This document shows positions 17,909-26,521 of a stretch of 64,000 nt of DNA, piece after piece. Origin of the DNA: Roseiarcus sp963781895 (GTDB lineage Bacteria > Pseudomonadota > Alphaproteobacteria > Rhizobiales > Beijerinckiaceae); NCBI GenBank assembly GCA_963781895.1, contig CAWAIM010000032.1:113374-177373 (forward strand), written 5' to 3'. Position 1 is the first letter of the stretch. Every line of letters starts with the position of its first letter. The notes under the pieces were generated by a model, which saw only the letters and a program-made list of their open reading frames with translations, did not search any database and was not told the DNA's origin. The position numbers and the translations under genes are program-made.

Positions 17909-18514
17909 ATGGTTCGACTGAACGTCATCTACACCCGGACCGGCGACAAGGGCGAGACCGGCCTCGGCGACGGCTCGCGCCGGCCCAAGACCGATCCGCG
18001 CGTCGCCGCGGTCGGCGACGTCGACGAGACCAATTGCGCGATCGGCCTCGCGCGGCTCGCGACCGGCGCCTCGGACGACCCGACGCTGGCGGCGATCGAG
18101 CCGACGCTGGCGCGCATTCAAAACGACCTGTTCGATCTCGGCGCCGACCTCTGCCTGCCGCCGGGCGCCGACGAAGCGCCGGGCGCCGTCTTGCGGGTCG
18201 CGCCGTCGCAGGTCGAAGCTTTGGAGCGCGCCATCGACGCGCTCAACGCCGAGCTCGCGCCGTTGCGCTCCTTCGTGCTGCCGGGCGGATCGGCGGCCTC
18301 CGCCGCCTTGCATCAGGCGCGCGCGGTCTGCCGGCGCGCCGAGCGCAGCGTCGTCGCGCTGGCCGCCAGCGAAGGCGAGCGGGTCGGCGAGACCGCGCTC
18401 GCCTATGTCAACCGCCTGTCCGATTACCTGTTCGTCGCCGCGCGAGCCGCCAACGATCGCGGCAAGGCCGACGTGCTGTGGGCGCCGGGCGCGCATCAGA
18501 CCGAATCGCGATGA
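17909..18514 (+). CDS. Cob(I)alamin adenosyltransferase, PduO type
   Basis: The enzyme transfers adenosyl from ATP to cob(I)alamin to form coenzyme B12. The 201-residue product starts with the PduO ATP-binding motif YTRTGDKGETGLGDGSRRPK (residues 8-27), followed by the RVAAVGDVDETNCAIG segment, and has a C-terminal ARAVCRRAERSVVAL helix with conserved arginines. It overlaps anmK by 4 bp. Adenosylcobalamin is needed by methylmalonyl-CoA mutase, which would take the propionyl-CoA formed by the valine genes in this window. Confidence 0.94.
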   Translation: MVRLNVIYTRTGDKGETGLGDGSRRPKTDPRVAAVGDVDETNCAIGLARLATGASDDPTLAAIEPTLARIQNDLFDLGADLCLPPGADEAPGAVLRVAPSQVEALERAIDALNAELAPLRSFVLPGGSAASAALHQARAVCRRAERSVVALAASEGERVGETALAYVNRLSDYLFVAARAANDRGKADVLWAPGAHQTESR

Positions 18515-19662
18515 GCGAAGGGCGGGACGGCTTGCAAACCGCGATCGGCGTCATCAGCGGCACGTCGATGGACGGAATCGACGTGGCGCTGATCCGCAGC
18601 GACGGCGAGGCGCGGGTGGAGACAGGGCCCGGCGCGACCTTTCCCTATCCCGAGCGCGTCGCGCGGCGTTTACGCGCCGTGGTCGCCGACCCAACCGAAG
18701 CGCAAAAGCCGCAGGCCGAACTGGAGCGCCTGGTGACCGACGCGCATGTCGCGGCGGTGGAGGCCTTTCTGGAGCGCTACGCGATCGCGCGCGAGAGCGT
18801 CGCGCTGGCCGGCCTGCACGGACAGACCATTCTGCATCGGCCGCGCGCGCGGCTCACGCGCCAGCTCTGCGATGGCGCGCGCGCGGCCGCCGCGCTCGGG
18901 ATCGACGTCGTGTGCGATTTCCGCTCGGCCGACGTCGCCGCCGGCGGCGAAGGCGCGCCGCTCGCGCCCCTCTACCACGCCGCGATGGCCGCCGGGCTCG
19001 CGCGCCCGCTGATGATCCTCAACTGGGGCGGGGTCGGCAACGTCACCTATCTCGGCGGCAAGGGCGAGATCATCGCCTTCGACACCGGACCCGCCAACGC
19101 GCTGATCGACGATTTTCTGCTGCGGCGGCGCGGCCTCGCCTTCGACGAGAATGGGGCGCTGGCGGCGAACGGCCGCGTCGACCTCCAGGTGCTGGAGACG
19201 CTGATGCGGGACCCTTACTTCGACCGCCCGGCGCCCAAATCGCTCGACCGCAACCACTTTGCCGCCGTCGCGGCCTCCGTCGATAGGCTCGACGACGCGG
19301 ACGGAGCGGCGACGCTGAGCGCCTTCACGGTGGAGGCGACAGCCGCGGCGCTGAAGCTGGTCCCGCAAGCTCCCGCGCTTTGGCTGGTGGGCGGCGGCGG
19401 CCGACGCAATCCAATCCTGATGCGCCGGCTCGCCGACCGGCTCGCGGTCAGGGTCGAGCCGGTCGAGGCGATCGGCTTCGACGGCGACAGCCTCGAGGCG
19501 CAGTGCTTCGCCTATCTCGCCCTGCGCTCCCGGCGCGGCGCGCCGCTCTCCCTCCCCACCACGACCGGCGTTCCGGCGCCGTTGACGGGTGGAGTCTTCT
19601 GGGCCGCGCGCCCTGGCAAAAAAAGATCCCCGCCCGCGCGAGGCCTTCCTGGCTTGCCGTAA
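18511..19662 (+). CDS. anmK: Anhydro-N-acetylmuramic acid kinase
   Basis: AnmK opens and phosphorylates 1,6-anhydro-MurNAc from peptidoglycan recycling, giving MurNAc 6-phosphate. The 383-residue product has GVISGTSMDGIDVALI near residue 13, LAGLHGQTILHRP near 100, LNWGGVGNVTYL near 170 and DTGPANALIDDFL near 190, all family motifs. The ATG overlaps the stop of the adenosyltransferase (ATGA), so it is probably translated with it although the two functions are unrelated. The last 20 residues are basic and Pro-rich. Confidence 0.94.
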   Translation: MSEGRDGLQTAIGVISGTSMDGIDVALIRSDGEARVETGPGATFPYPERVARRLRAVVADPTEAQKPQAELERLVTDAHVAAVEAFLERYAIARESVALAGLHGQTILHRPRARLTRQLCDGARAAAALGIDVVCDFRSADVAAGGEGAPLAPLYHAAMAAGLARPLMILNWGGVGNVTYLGGKGEIIAFDTGPANALIDDFLLRRRGLAFDENGALAANGRVDLQVLETLMRDPYFDRPAPKSLDRNHFAAVAASVDRLDDADGAATLSAFTVEATAAALKLVPQAPALWLVGGGGRRNPILMRRLADRLAVRVEPVEAIGFDGDSLEAQCFAYLALRSRRGAPLSLPTTTGVPAPLTGGVFWAARPGKKRSPPARGLPGLP

Positions 19663-19684
19663 GGGCGCTCCGCGGCGCGCCGCC

Positions 19685-20106
19685 TTAGCAGATGTTCACA
19701 TAGGTTTGACCGAGGTAGCGGCCGTAAGCGTCGTAAGTCGGCTGATAGGCCCCGCAGCCGCCGCCGTAACCATAGCCGCCATAACCATAGCCGCCCCAGT
19801 AAGGATAGGTCGCGATGGCCCCCGCCGCGAGACCCGCGACGACCGCCGGGCCCCACCAGCCGCCGTACCAGCGGCCTCCGTTCCAATAGCCGTTATGCCA
19901 GGTTCGGCCGCCATGCCAACCGCCGCCGCGCCAACCGCCGCCACGCCAGCCGCCTCCCGCCATGCCAACCGCCTCCGCCGCCATGCCAACCGCCGCCACC
20001 GCCGTGCCACTGGGCCGAACGCCGGGGTCGTCGACGACACGACGGCCGCGGACATCGCCAGCGCCGCCAGCCCGGCGACAATCGTCCTGGAAATTGAGCT
20101 ACGCAT
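19685..20106 (-). CDS. Secreted Gly/Trp/His-rich protein, paralog 1 (two frame shifts)
   Basis: The ATG at 20106 follows GGAGG and starts a signal peptide (MRSSISRTIVAGLAALAMS) ending near AFA-Q. The mature part is built of GGGW/GGWHGG/GGWRGG repeats, then a membrane-like AVVAGLAAGAIATYPYWGG, Tyr/Gly repeats and a C-terminus YVNIC. The reading needs two frame corrections: one base too many near 20012-20016 and again in the CCC at 19956-19958. With these the length is 139 residues in a single continuous pattern. The function is unknown. The next paralog at 20441-20900 shares the signal peptide type, repeats and the xVNIC end. Confidence 0.65.
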
Positions 20107-20440
20107 TTTCCACCTCCGTGAACCGACCCGCACCCCAATCAGGTCCGAAAGCAACGATACTCCGCGCATTGCGGCGCGCTGTGACGCTCAACACTCCCCA
20201 TCGCTCCTATCTTCGATCGCATTTTGATCAAAAAGGGGCGGCCGGGCGCCAATGCTCGGTTTCTTTCCCGCAACTGTCGCTTTTTCGCCGGTCAATGAAT
20301 AGACATTCATCTTTTCTAGGTTAAGCTTTCGCCCATCCGCGACAACCTAATCCGCGCCGAAGACATCCGCCATCCGCCGTGCGCGAAACCCAAGCCGCCC
20401 GAACGGCGCCGCAAAGCGCCGGAGCCCGCGCGCTCGCGGC
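20107..20440 (-). other. Intergenic region between the two Gly/Trp-rich genes
   Basis: This 334-bp stretch lies downstream of one paralog and upstream of the other. It is somewhat AT-richer than its surroundings around 20200-20330, as expected of a promoter for the 20106 gene. A minus-strand ttgatc at about 20223-20228 could serve as a -35 hexamer, but no convincing -10 partner follows. No further gene is seen. Confidence 0.4.
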
Positions 20441-20900
20441 CTACATGCAGATATTGACGATACGACGGCCGAGGTACCGCGCGCCGCGCGTCCAGACCCT
20501 GCGAGACGCCCAGCACCCGTTGTCGCCGGCGTAGACGACGTTGGGCCCCCATCCCCAGCCAGAGCCCCATCCCCAGCCGGGACCCCAGCCCCAACCCCAC
20601 AGCGGGGATGCCCCAGCCTGCATAGCCCCATCCCGGACCGCCCCAGCCGCCACAGCCCCAACCGCCGCAGCCTCCGCCCCAACCCCAGCCTCCGCCACCC
20701 CAGCCTGCGCCACGCCAGCCGCCGCCAAATCCCCCACCACGCCAGCCGCCGCCGTGCCAGCCGCCCCCGAACCCGCCGCCGCGCCAGCCTCCGCCGCCAT
20801 GCCACTGAGCGGCAGCCGGAGTCGCGGTCAAACCGACGATCGCCGAAAAAATGAGCGCCGCCAGCCCGGCGACTAAGGACTTTGAAGTCGAGACGCCCAT
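20441..20900 (-). CDS. Secreted Gly/Trp-rich protein, paralog 2 (one frame shift)
   Basis: The ATG at 20900 has GGAGGAGG close upstream. It begins MGVSTSKSLVAGLAALIFSA, a signal peptide ending at AAA-Q, followed by WHGGGGWRGGGFGGG repeats and GWGWG repeats. A frame shift lies in the GGGG run at 20604-20607. Removing one base continues the pattern to a Cys-containing end, PNVVYAGDNGCWASRRVWTR and RRIVNICM, for 152 residues. It is a paralog of the 19685-20106 gene. Glycine and aromatic repeats recall cell-surface or globule-coat proteins, but no specific family is recognised. Confidence 0.65.
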
Positions 20901-21048
20901 AGGCCTCCTCCAAAGAATGGTCGAACCGATCCCGACAACGCGCACCGCCGAAGCTGCGCCGAAACGGTCCGGCAGCACAGTCTCACCAAGTCGAAGGTTT
21001 AACCCGAACCATCCATGCGCCATAAACTATGTGTTGAACGCCCGTTTT

Positions 21049-21941
21049 CTAGATCGCGCCACGAGCGCCGCGCAAAAAATTGATCATTCCGGAAAAGTCG
21101 TCGCCGCCGTGGCCCGCCGCGACGAACAATGCGTAAAGCTGCGCGGCTTCGGCGCCGAGCGGCGTGGCCGCCCCGACGCCTGCCGCGGCTTCCTGCGCCA
21201 GGCGCAGGTCCTTGAGCATCAGGCTGGCGGCAAAGCCCGGTTTGTACTCGCGATTGGCGGGGGAAGCCGGAACCGGGCCCGGAACCGGGCAATAGCTGGT
21301 CAGCGACCAGGACTGCCCTGACGAAGTCGAGGCGACGTCGAATAGCGCCTGCGCCGAGAGGCCGAGCTTCTCAGCGAGGGCGAAGGCCTCGCAGGTCGCG
21401 ATCATGGTCGCGCCGAGAATCATGTTGTTGCAGATCTTTGCCGCCTGTCCCGCTCCCGCGCCTCCGCAATGGACGATTCGCTTGCCCATCGCCTCCAGGA
21501 TCGGCTTCGCTGTGGCGAAAGCCTCGGGCGAGCCGCCGCACATAAAAGTCAGCGCGCCGGCGCTCGCGCCGCCGACGCCTCCCGACACCGGCGCGTCGAG
21601 CGTCAGCACGCCCGCTGCGGCGCCGGCCTCGTGAGCGCGCTTGGCGCTGTCGACGTCGATGGTCGAGCAATCGACGACGAGCGCGCCCTTCCGCGCGGCG
21701 CGGCGAGAAAGTCCGCCCAGCTCGCCAGAACATGGCGTCCGGCCGGCAGCATCGTCAGAACGGCGTCCGCCCCCGCGACCGCCTCGCGCGCACTGTCCGC
21801 GATCGCCGCGCCCGAAACCGCCGCGGCGGCGCGCTGAGCTTCGACGAGATCGAAGCCCGTGACCGCGTGCCCCGCCTTGACGAGATTGGCGGCCATCGGC
21901 GCGCCCATGTTCCCCAGACCAATGAATGCGAGTTTCGCCAT
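21049..21941 (-). CDS. mmsB: 3-Hydroxyisobutyrate dehydrogenase (frame-shifted)
   Basis: MmsB oxidises 3-hydroxyisobutyrate to methylmalonate semialdehyde in valine breakdown. The N-terminal Rossmann motif is LAFIGLGNMGAPMAANLVKA; the second frame supplies the substrate region LVVDCSTIDVDSAKRAHEAG, then LDAPVSGGVGGASAG and KICNNMILG with the catalytic Lys. A net loss of one base near 21696-21704 splits the gene; restoring it gives 297 residues, the family length. It starts 16 bp after the acyl-CoA dehydrogenase stop, so both share an operon. Sequencing error or recent damage are both possible. Confidence 0.88.
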
Positions 21942-21957
21942 TCCTTTGCCCTCGCGC

Positions 21958-23118
21958 TCAATTCTCAATCAGGCCGCGCGCCACGATCACCCGCATGATC
22001 TCGTTTGTTCCCTCGAGGATCTGGTGCACGCGAAGGTCGCGGACGAGCTTCTCGACGCCATAGTCGGCGAGATAACCGTAGCCGCCAAACAATTGCAGCG
22101 CGTCGTTGGCGGCGTCGAAGCCGGCGTCGGTGGCCACCCGCTTGGCCATGCCGCAAAGGCGCGTCGCCTCAGGCGAGCGCTCGTCGAGCGCGCTTGCGGC
22201 CCGCCAGAGGATGGAACGAGCCGTCTCCAATGAAGTCGCAATATCGGCGATGCGGAATTGCAACGCCTGAAAATCGGCGATGCGCCGCCCGAACGCCTTG
22301 CGCTCGCGCATATAGACGATTGCTTTGTCGAGCGCCGCTTGTCCGCCGCCGATCGAGCAGGCGCCGATGTTGAGACGCCCGCCGTCGAGCCCGGCCATGG
22401 CGATCTTGAAGCCGTCGCCCTCGGCGCCGACGAGATTGGCCGCCGGCACGCGCACCCCTTCCATGATCACCTGCCGGGTCGGCTGCGCGCGCCAGCCCAT
22501 CTTTTTCTCGTTGGCCCCGAAGCTGAGGCCGGGGACGCCCTTGTCGATCACGAAAGCGGAAACGCCCCCCGCGCCGCCCTCACCCGTTCGAGCCATCACG
22601 AGATAGACGTCGCTGGCGCCGGCGCCGGAAATGAACTGCTTGACGCCGTCGAGCACATAGTCATTGCCGTCGCGACGCGCGCGCGTCGTCAAGGCCGCGG
22701 CGTCGGACCCGGCGCCCGGCTCGGTCAGGCAATAGCTGGAAATGAGCTCCATGCTGGCGAGCCGGGGCAGGTAGCGCGCCTGCAATTCCGGCGAACCGTA
22801 GCGGTCCAGGACCCAGGAAACCATGTTGTGGATCGAGAGGAAGGACGCGACGCAGGGACAGCCGGTCGACAGCGCCTCAAAGATCAGCGCCGCGTCAAGC
22901 CGGGTCATACCGCTGCCGCCGTGCTCCTCGCGCACATAGATGGCCGCCATGCCGAGAGCGGCCGCCTCACGCAGCACGTCGATCGGAAAATGCTCGGTCT
23001 GGTCCCATTCGAGCGCGTTCGGCGCAATGCGTTCGTCGGCGAAAGACTTCGCCATGTCGCGAACGGCGAAGTGCTCGGGAGTGAGTGCGAACATCGCAGG
23101 ATTTCGGCTCTCGTTCAT
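21958..23118 (-). CDS. Acyl-CoA dehydrogenase, probably isobutyryl-CoA dehydrogenase
   Basis: The 386-residue flavoprotein has the acyl-CoA dehydrogenase signatures YCLTEPGAGSDAAALTTRA near residue 132, QLFGGYGYLADYGVEKLVRD near 342, and the catalytic-base region HQILEGTNEIMRVIVAR near 365. The neighbouring mmsB and mmsA make isobutyryl-CoA the likely substrate, converted to methacrylyl-CoA in the first committed step of valine breakdown. The substrate is inferred from context. ATG at 23118 was chosen; an in-frame ATG eight codons on is also possible. Confidence 0.9.
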   Translation of the reverse strand: MNESRNPAMFALTPEHFAVRDMAKSFADERIAPNALEWDQTEHFPIDVLREAAALGMAAIYVREEHGGSGMTRLDAALIFEALSTGCPCVASFLSIHNMVSWVLDRYGSPELQARYLPRLASMELISSYCLTEPGAGSDAAALTTRARRDGNDYVLDGVKQFISGAGASDVYLVMARTGEGGAGGVSAFVIDKGVPGLSFGANEKKMGWRAQPTRQVIMEGVRVPAANLVGAEGDGFKIAMAGLDGGRLNIGACSIGGGQAALDKAIVYMRERKAFGRRIADFQALQFRIADIATSLETARSILWRAASALDERSPEATRLCGMAKRVATDAGFDAANDALQLFGGYGYLADYGVEKLVRDLRVHQILEGTNEIMRVIVARGLIEN

Positions 23119-23345
23119 TTGGGCGCCCAGAAAGCGCTAGACTGCCCTACGTTTCCGCTCTCGACAATCAGGTTGGATACTGAACGATCGTTCCAAGCTT
23201 GACCTACCTCCGCCAAGTCCCTATCGACACTGATTTTGGCGGACTGGCCGCCTGTCGCAGTCAGGCCCATCGGGCGTCTTTCTCGGAGCGACTCGCCGCG
23301 TGTCGCAATCGTTGTAAGCGCGATATCGGGCGCAAGGAAAGCATC

Positions 23346-23657
23346 ATGGTCCGTTGGGCTCAACTCCTGGGCGCCGCTTCGCTCTCGTTCGCGCTCGCTG
23401 CGTCATCGGGCGCGAGCGCTCAGACCGTCCAAAAGCCGGCGAAACGTCAGGCCCCAGCCGGCCATCAGATCATTGTCCGGCCAGGCAAGTCCTATCTGAC
23501 CGCCGGCACTGGCGCGAACGTCGGCTCACAGAACAAATATGTGACCGACACCTTCAACCAGCCGCCAGCCACAGAAGGGACGTTTACGGGCATGCGCGGC
23601 CGGGAGCGGCTCATGAACCAATTTAATGGACCAGGCATACCGCTGTTCCGTTTTTAG
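23346..23657 (+). CDS. Small secreted hypothetical protein (103 aa)
   Basis: The ATG at 23346 has AAGGAAA at 23335-23341 and starts a clear signal peptide (MVRWAQLLGAASLSFALAAS) cleaved near ASA-Q. The mature part is about 78 residues and polar, with KSYLTAGTGANVGSQNKYVT and a Gly/Phe end PGIPLFRF. I recognise no family. It is on the opposite strand to, and inside, the valine cluster, so it is probably regulated separately. A periplasmic or surface location follows from the signal peptide. Confidence 0.72.
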   Translation: MVRWAQLLGAASLSFALAASSGASAQTVQKPAKRQAPAGHQIIVRPGKSYLTAGTGANVGSQNKYVTDTFNQPPATEGTFTGMRGRERLMNQFNGPGIPLFRF

Positions 23658-23760
23658 ACGCTGCGCAGTGCGGCGAATCACGCCCCTCGTGCGCCAAATC
23701 GTCCGGGCGGGCGGCGCGAAGCGAGTTTGGGTCCCTCCGCGCTCGCTGCGCTTCCGCGCC

Positions 23761-25257
23761 TCAGTTCATCGTTGGAATGCTGAAGTTCGCGCCATCCTTG
23801 ATGCCTGAGGGCCAGCGCGCGGTCACCGTCTTGGTGCGGGTATAAAAGCGGATCGAATCCGGCCCATGTTGGTTGAGATCGCCGAAGCCGGAGCGCTTCC
23901 AGCCGCCGAAGGTATAATAGGCGACCGGCACCGGGATCGGCACGTTGACGCCGATCATCCCCACCTTCACTTTGGTCGCGAAGTCGCGCGCCGCGTCGCC
24001 GTCGCGGGTGAAGATCGCGACGCCGTTGCCGTACTCGTGATCGTTGCAAAGGCCTAGCGCCTCGCCGTAATCGTTCGCGCGCACCACCGACAGCACGGGG
24101 CCGAAGATCTCCTCCTTGTAGATGCGCATGTCTTTCGTAACATGATCGAACAGGCAACCGCCCAGGTAGAAACCGTTCTCGTAGCCCTGCATTTTGAAAC
24201 CGCGCCCGTCGACCACGAGCTTGGCGCCTTCGTTGACTCCGATATCGACGTAACCGCGCACCTTCTCCAGCGCCGCGTTGGTGACAAGCGGGCCGAAGTC
24301 GGCGCTTGGGTCGGTCGACGGTCCGATTTTGAGCGACTCGACGCGCGGAACGAGGCGCCGAACCAACTCGTCAGCCGTCTTCTGGCCAACCGGCACGGCG
24401 ACCGAGATCGCCATGCAGCGCTCGCCGGCGGAGCCGTAGCCGGCCCCGATCAGCGCGTCGACCGTCTGGTCCATGTCGGCGTCGGGCATGACCACCATGT
24501 GGTTCTTCGCGCCGCCGAAGCATTGCACGCGCTTGCCGTTCGCGTTGCCGCGCGAATAGATGTAATGTGCGATCGGGGTCGAGCCGACAAAGCCGATCGC
24601 CTGAATGTCGGGATCGTCGAGAATAGCGTCGACCGCCTCCTTGTCGCCGTTGACGACATTGAGAATGCCCGGAGGCCCGCCCGCCTCGACGAAAATCTCG
24701 CCGAGCCGCATCGGAACGCCCGGATCGCGCTCCGATGGCTTGAGAATGAATGCGTTGCCGCACGCGATCGCGGGCGCGAGCTTCCATAGAGGGATCATCG
24801 CCGGAAAGTTGAACGGCGTAATCCCGGCGACGACGCCGAGCGGCTGGCGCATCGAATAGAGATCGATTCCGGGTCCGGCGCCGTCGGTGTATTCGCCTTT
24901 CATGAGGTGCGGGACTCCGAGCGCGAATTCAACCACTTCGACGCCGCGCTGGATGTCGCCCTTGGCGTCGGCGATCGTCTTGCCGTGCTCGCGCGCCAGC
25001 GTCTCCGCGAGTTGGTCGTTGTTTTTGGCGATCAGTTCGATGAACTTCATCAACACGCGGGCGCGCCGCTGCGGATTGACCGCAGCCCAGGCGGGCTGCG
25101 CCGCCTTCGCGTTCTCGACCGCGGCGCGGACCTCGGCCTTGGAGGCGAGCGCCACATGCGCGCGCACCGTGCCGTCCATCGGCTGAAAGACTTCGGCCGT
25201 GCGGCCTGACGTGCCCGCGACCCTCTTGCCGCCGATGTAGTGCCCATACTCGATCAT
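23761..25257 (-). CDS. mmsA: Methylmalonate-semialdehyde dehydrogenase (CoA-acylating)
   Basis: MmsA turns methylmalonate semialdehyde into propionyl-CoA and CO2 with NAD and CoA. The 498-residue protein has AGITPFNFPAMIPLWKLAPA near residue 145, the NAD-binding IGFVGSTPIAHYIY near 220, the catalytic cysteine in GSAGERCMAISVAV near 285, and KEEIFGPVLSVVRAND near 385. Loss of the usual catalytic Glu region (FGGAKNH instead) is characteristic of this CoA-dependent family. It is divergent from a LysR regulator 110 bp away, which may control it. Confidence 0.95.
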   Translation of the reverse strand: MIEYGHYIGGKRVAGTSGRTAEVFQPMDGTVRAHVALASKAEVRAAVENAKAAQPAWAAVNPQRRARVLMKFIELIAKNNDQLAETLAREHGKTIADAKGDIQRGVEVVEFALGVPHLMKGEYTDGAGPGIDLYSMRQPLGVVAGITPFNFPAMIPLWKLAPAIACGNAFILKPSERDPGVPMRLGEIFVEAGGPPGILNVVNGDKEAVDAILDDPDIQAIGFVGSTPIAHYIYSRGNANGKRVQCFGGAKNHMVVMPDADMDQTVDALIGAGYGSAGERCMAISVAVPVGQKTADELVRRLVPRVESLKIGPSTDPSADFGPLVTNAALEKVRGYVDIGVNEGAKLVVDGRGFKMQGYENGFYLGGCLFDHVTKDMRIYKEEIFGPVLSVVRANDYGEALGLCNDHEYGNGVAIFTRDGDAARDFATKVKVGMIGVNVPIPVPVAYYTFGGWKRSGFGDLNQHGPDSIRFYTRTKTVTARWPSGIKDGANFSIPTMN

Positions 25258-25307
25258 GTCCCGCTCCCGTTGTCATGGTCTGTTGCCCGCTTTATGCCGA
25301 AGGATTT

Positions 25308-25345
25308 TGCGCACAGCAATCTCAGAGATCGCGCAACGGCTGTGC
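25308..25345. promoter_or_regulatory. Interleaved inverted repeats between mmsA and the LysR gene
   Basis: Two inverted repeats overlap in the 110-bp divergent gap: ttgcgc at 25308-25313 with gcgcaa at 25331-25336, and gcacagc at 25311-25317 with gctgtgc at 25339-25345. LysR proteins usually bind dyads of this spacing in the shared promoter with their target, so this is a candidate operator. The symmetry is visible in the sequence; binding is inferred. Confidence 0.4.
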
Positions 25346-25367
25346 GGGATTGTGCTAAGATGATGTC

Positions 25368-26249
25368 ATGGACTGGGACAATGTCAGGGTCTTCCTCGCG
25401 GTCGCGCGCGCGGGGCAGTTCGTCGCCGCCGCCAGGCGGCTGCGCCTCGATCATGCGACGGTCAGCCGGCGCATCGCGGCGCTCGAAGCCGCGCTCGGCG
25501 CCAAACTGTTCGACCGGCGTACGACGGGCGCCAAACTGACCAGCGCCGGCGAGCGCTTCATCGGCGCGGCGGAGCAGATGGAGAGCGCCTTCCTGCATGC
25601 GCAGGGCGAAATCTCGGGCACGGATCTCGAACTGGCCGGCGAGGTGCGCATCGGCGCGCCGGACGGGTTCTCGACCTATTATCTGACCGAAGCGCTGCGC
25701 GAGTTCGCCGAGCGCCATCCGGGTCTGCGTCTGCAATTGATGCCGCTCCCGCAGCTGACTCCGCTCGCGCGTCGCGAGATCGACGTCGTGATCGGTCTCG
25801 ACAAACCGGAAGCGGGACGCTTCGTCGCCCGCAAGCTGACCGACTACACGCTGGGAATCTATGCCAGCTCCGGCTATCTTGAGCGCGAGGGCGCGCCCAA
25901 GGACGTTGGCGCATTACGCGGACGCCGGCTGATCGGCTACGTCGAGGAGCACGCCTTTTCGACCGCTCTCGATTATGTGCGCGAGCTTTATGACGGCGCG
26001 CCGACCAGCTTCGAATGCGCGAGCGCGGTCACCCAGCTCGAAGCCTTGCGCTCTGGCGTCGGGCTCGGCGTGGCGCACGAGTTCATCGCCCGCCGTTTCA
26101 AGGACTTGGTGCGCGTGCTGCCCGAGCGTCGCGCCATGCGCGCCTATTGGCTGGTCACCCACGAAGACACCCGCGGCCTCGGGCGAATCCGCGCGGTCGC
26201 CGAGCATCTCGCGAAGGCGGTCGCGCGGGATCGCGCAATGTTTCTGTGA
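25368..26249 (+). CDS. LysR-family transcriptional regulator
   Basis: The 293-residue protein has the LysR winged HTH at residues 2-60 (VRVFLAVARAGQFVAAARRL, then DHATVSRRIAALEAALGAKL). An effector domain from about 90 to 290 has the type 2 periplasmic-binding fold pattern, including DVVIGLDKPEAGRFVARKLT. It is transcribed away from mmsA, the classical arrangement for a LysR regulator and its target. Control of valine catabolism is therefore plausible but unproven; most characterised mmsAB systems use an AraC-type MmsR instead. Confidence 0.9.
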   Translation: MDWDNVRVFLAVARAGQFVAAARRLRLDHATVSRRIAALEAALGAKLFDRRTTGAKLTSAGERFIGAAEQMESAFLHAQGEISGTDLELAGEVRIGAPDGFSTYYLTEALREFAERHPGLRLQLMPLPQLTPLARREIDVVIGLDKPEAGRFVARKLTDYTLGIYASSGYLEREGAPKDVGALRGRRLIGYVEEHAFSTALDYVRELYDGAPTSFECASAVTQLEALRSGVGLGVAHEFIARRFKDLVRVLPERRAMRAYWLVTHEDTRGLGRIRAVAEHLAKAVARDRAMFL

Positions 26250-26521
26250 GAACGCGTGTCAGCGTCGCGCCGCTGATCGCGTCGGCGTTGGGCGCTGCGG
26301 TCTTGGCGGGCGGCTTTTGGCGGGACATTTGCGCAACGCCCGGTTCGTTCGGGCGTTTCTCGCGATTGTGCCCTTCGTGAGGTTCGAAGTGTCGCACTCG
26401 GTAGGCAAACGCGGAGCCTGAGGCCGATGGCGATCATCGGCGGTCACCGACGGGCGCCGATCGCTCCGCTTGGCCTGGGGTTCACACTTGTCAATGGTCT
26501 CGTCTTCGCTGGCCTGCATTC

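Noticed and set aside
19700..20820. Dense repeats that could suggest a CRISPR array
   Set aside because: The repeats are short, tandem and without unique spacers; they encode GGW-type amino-acid repeats.
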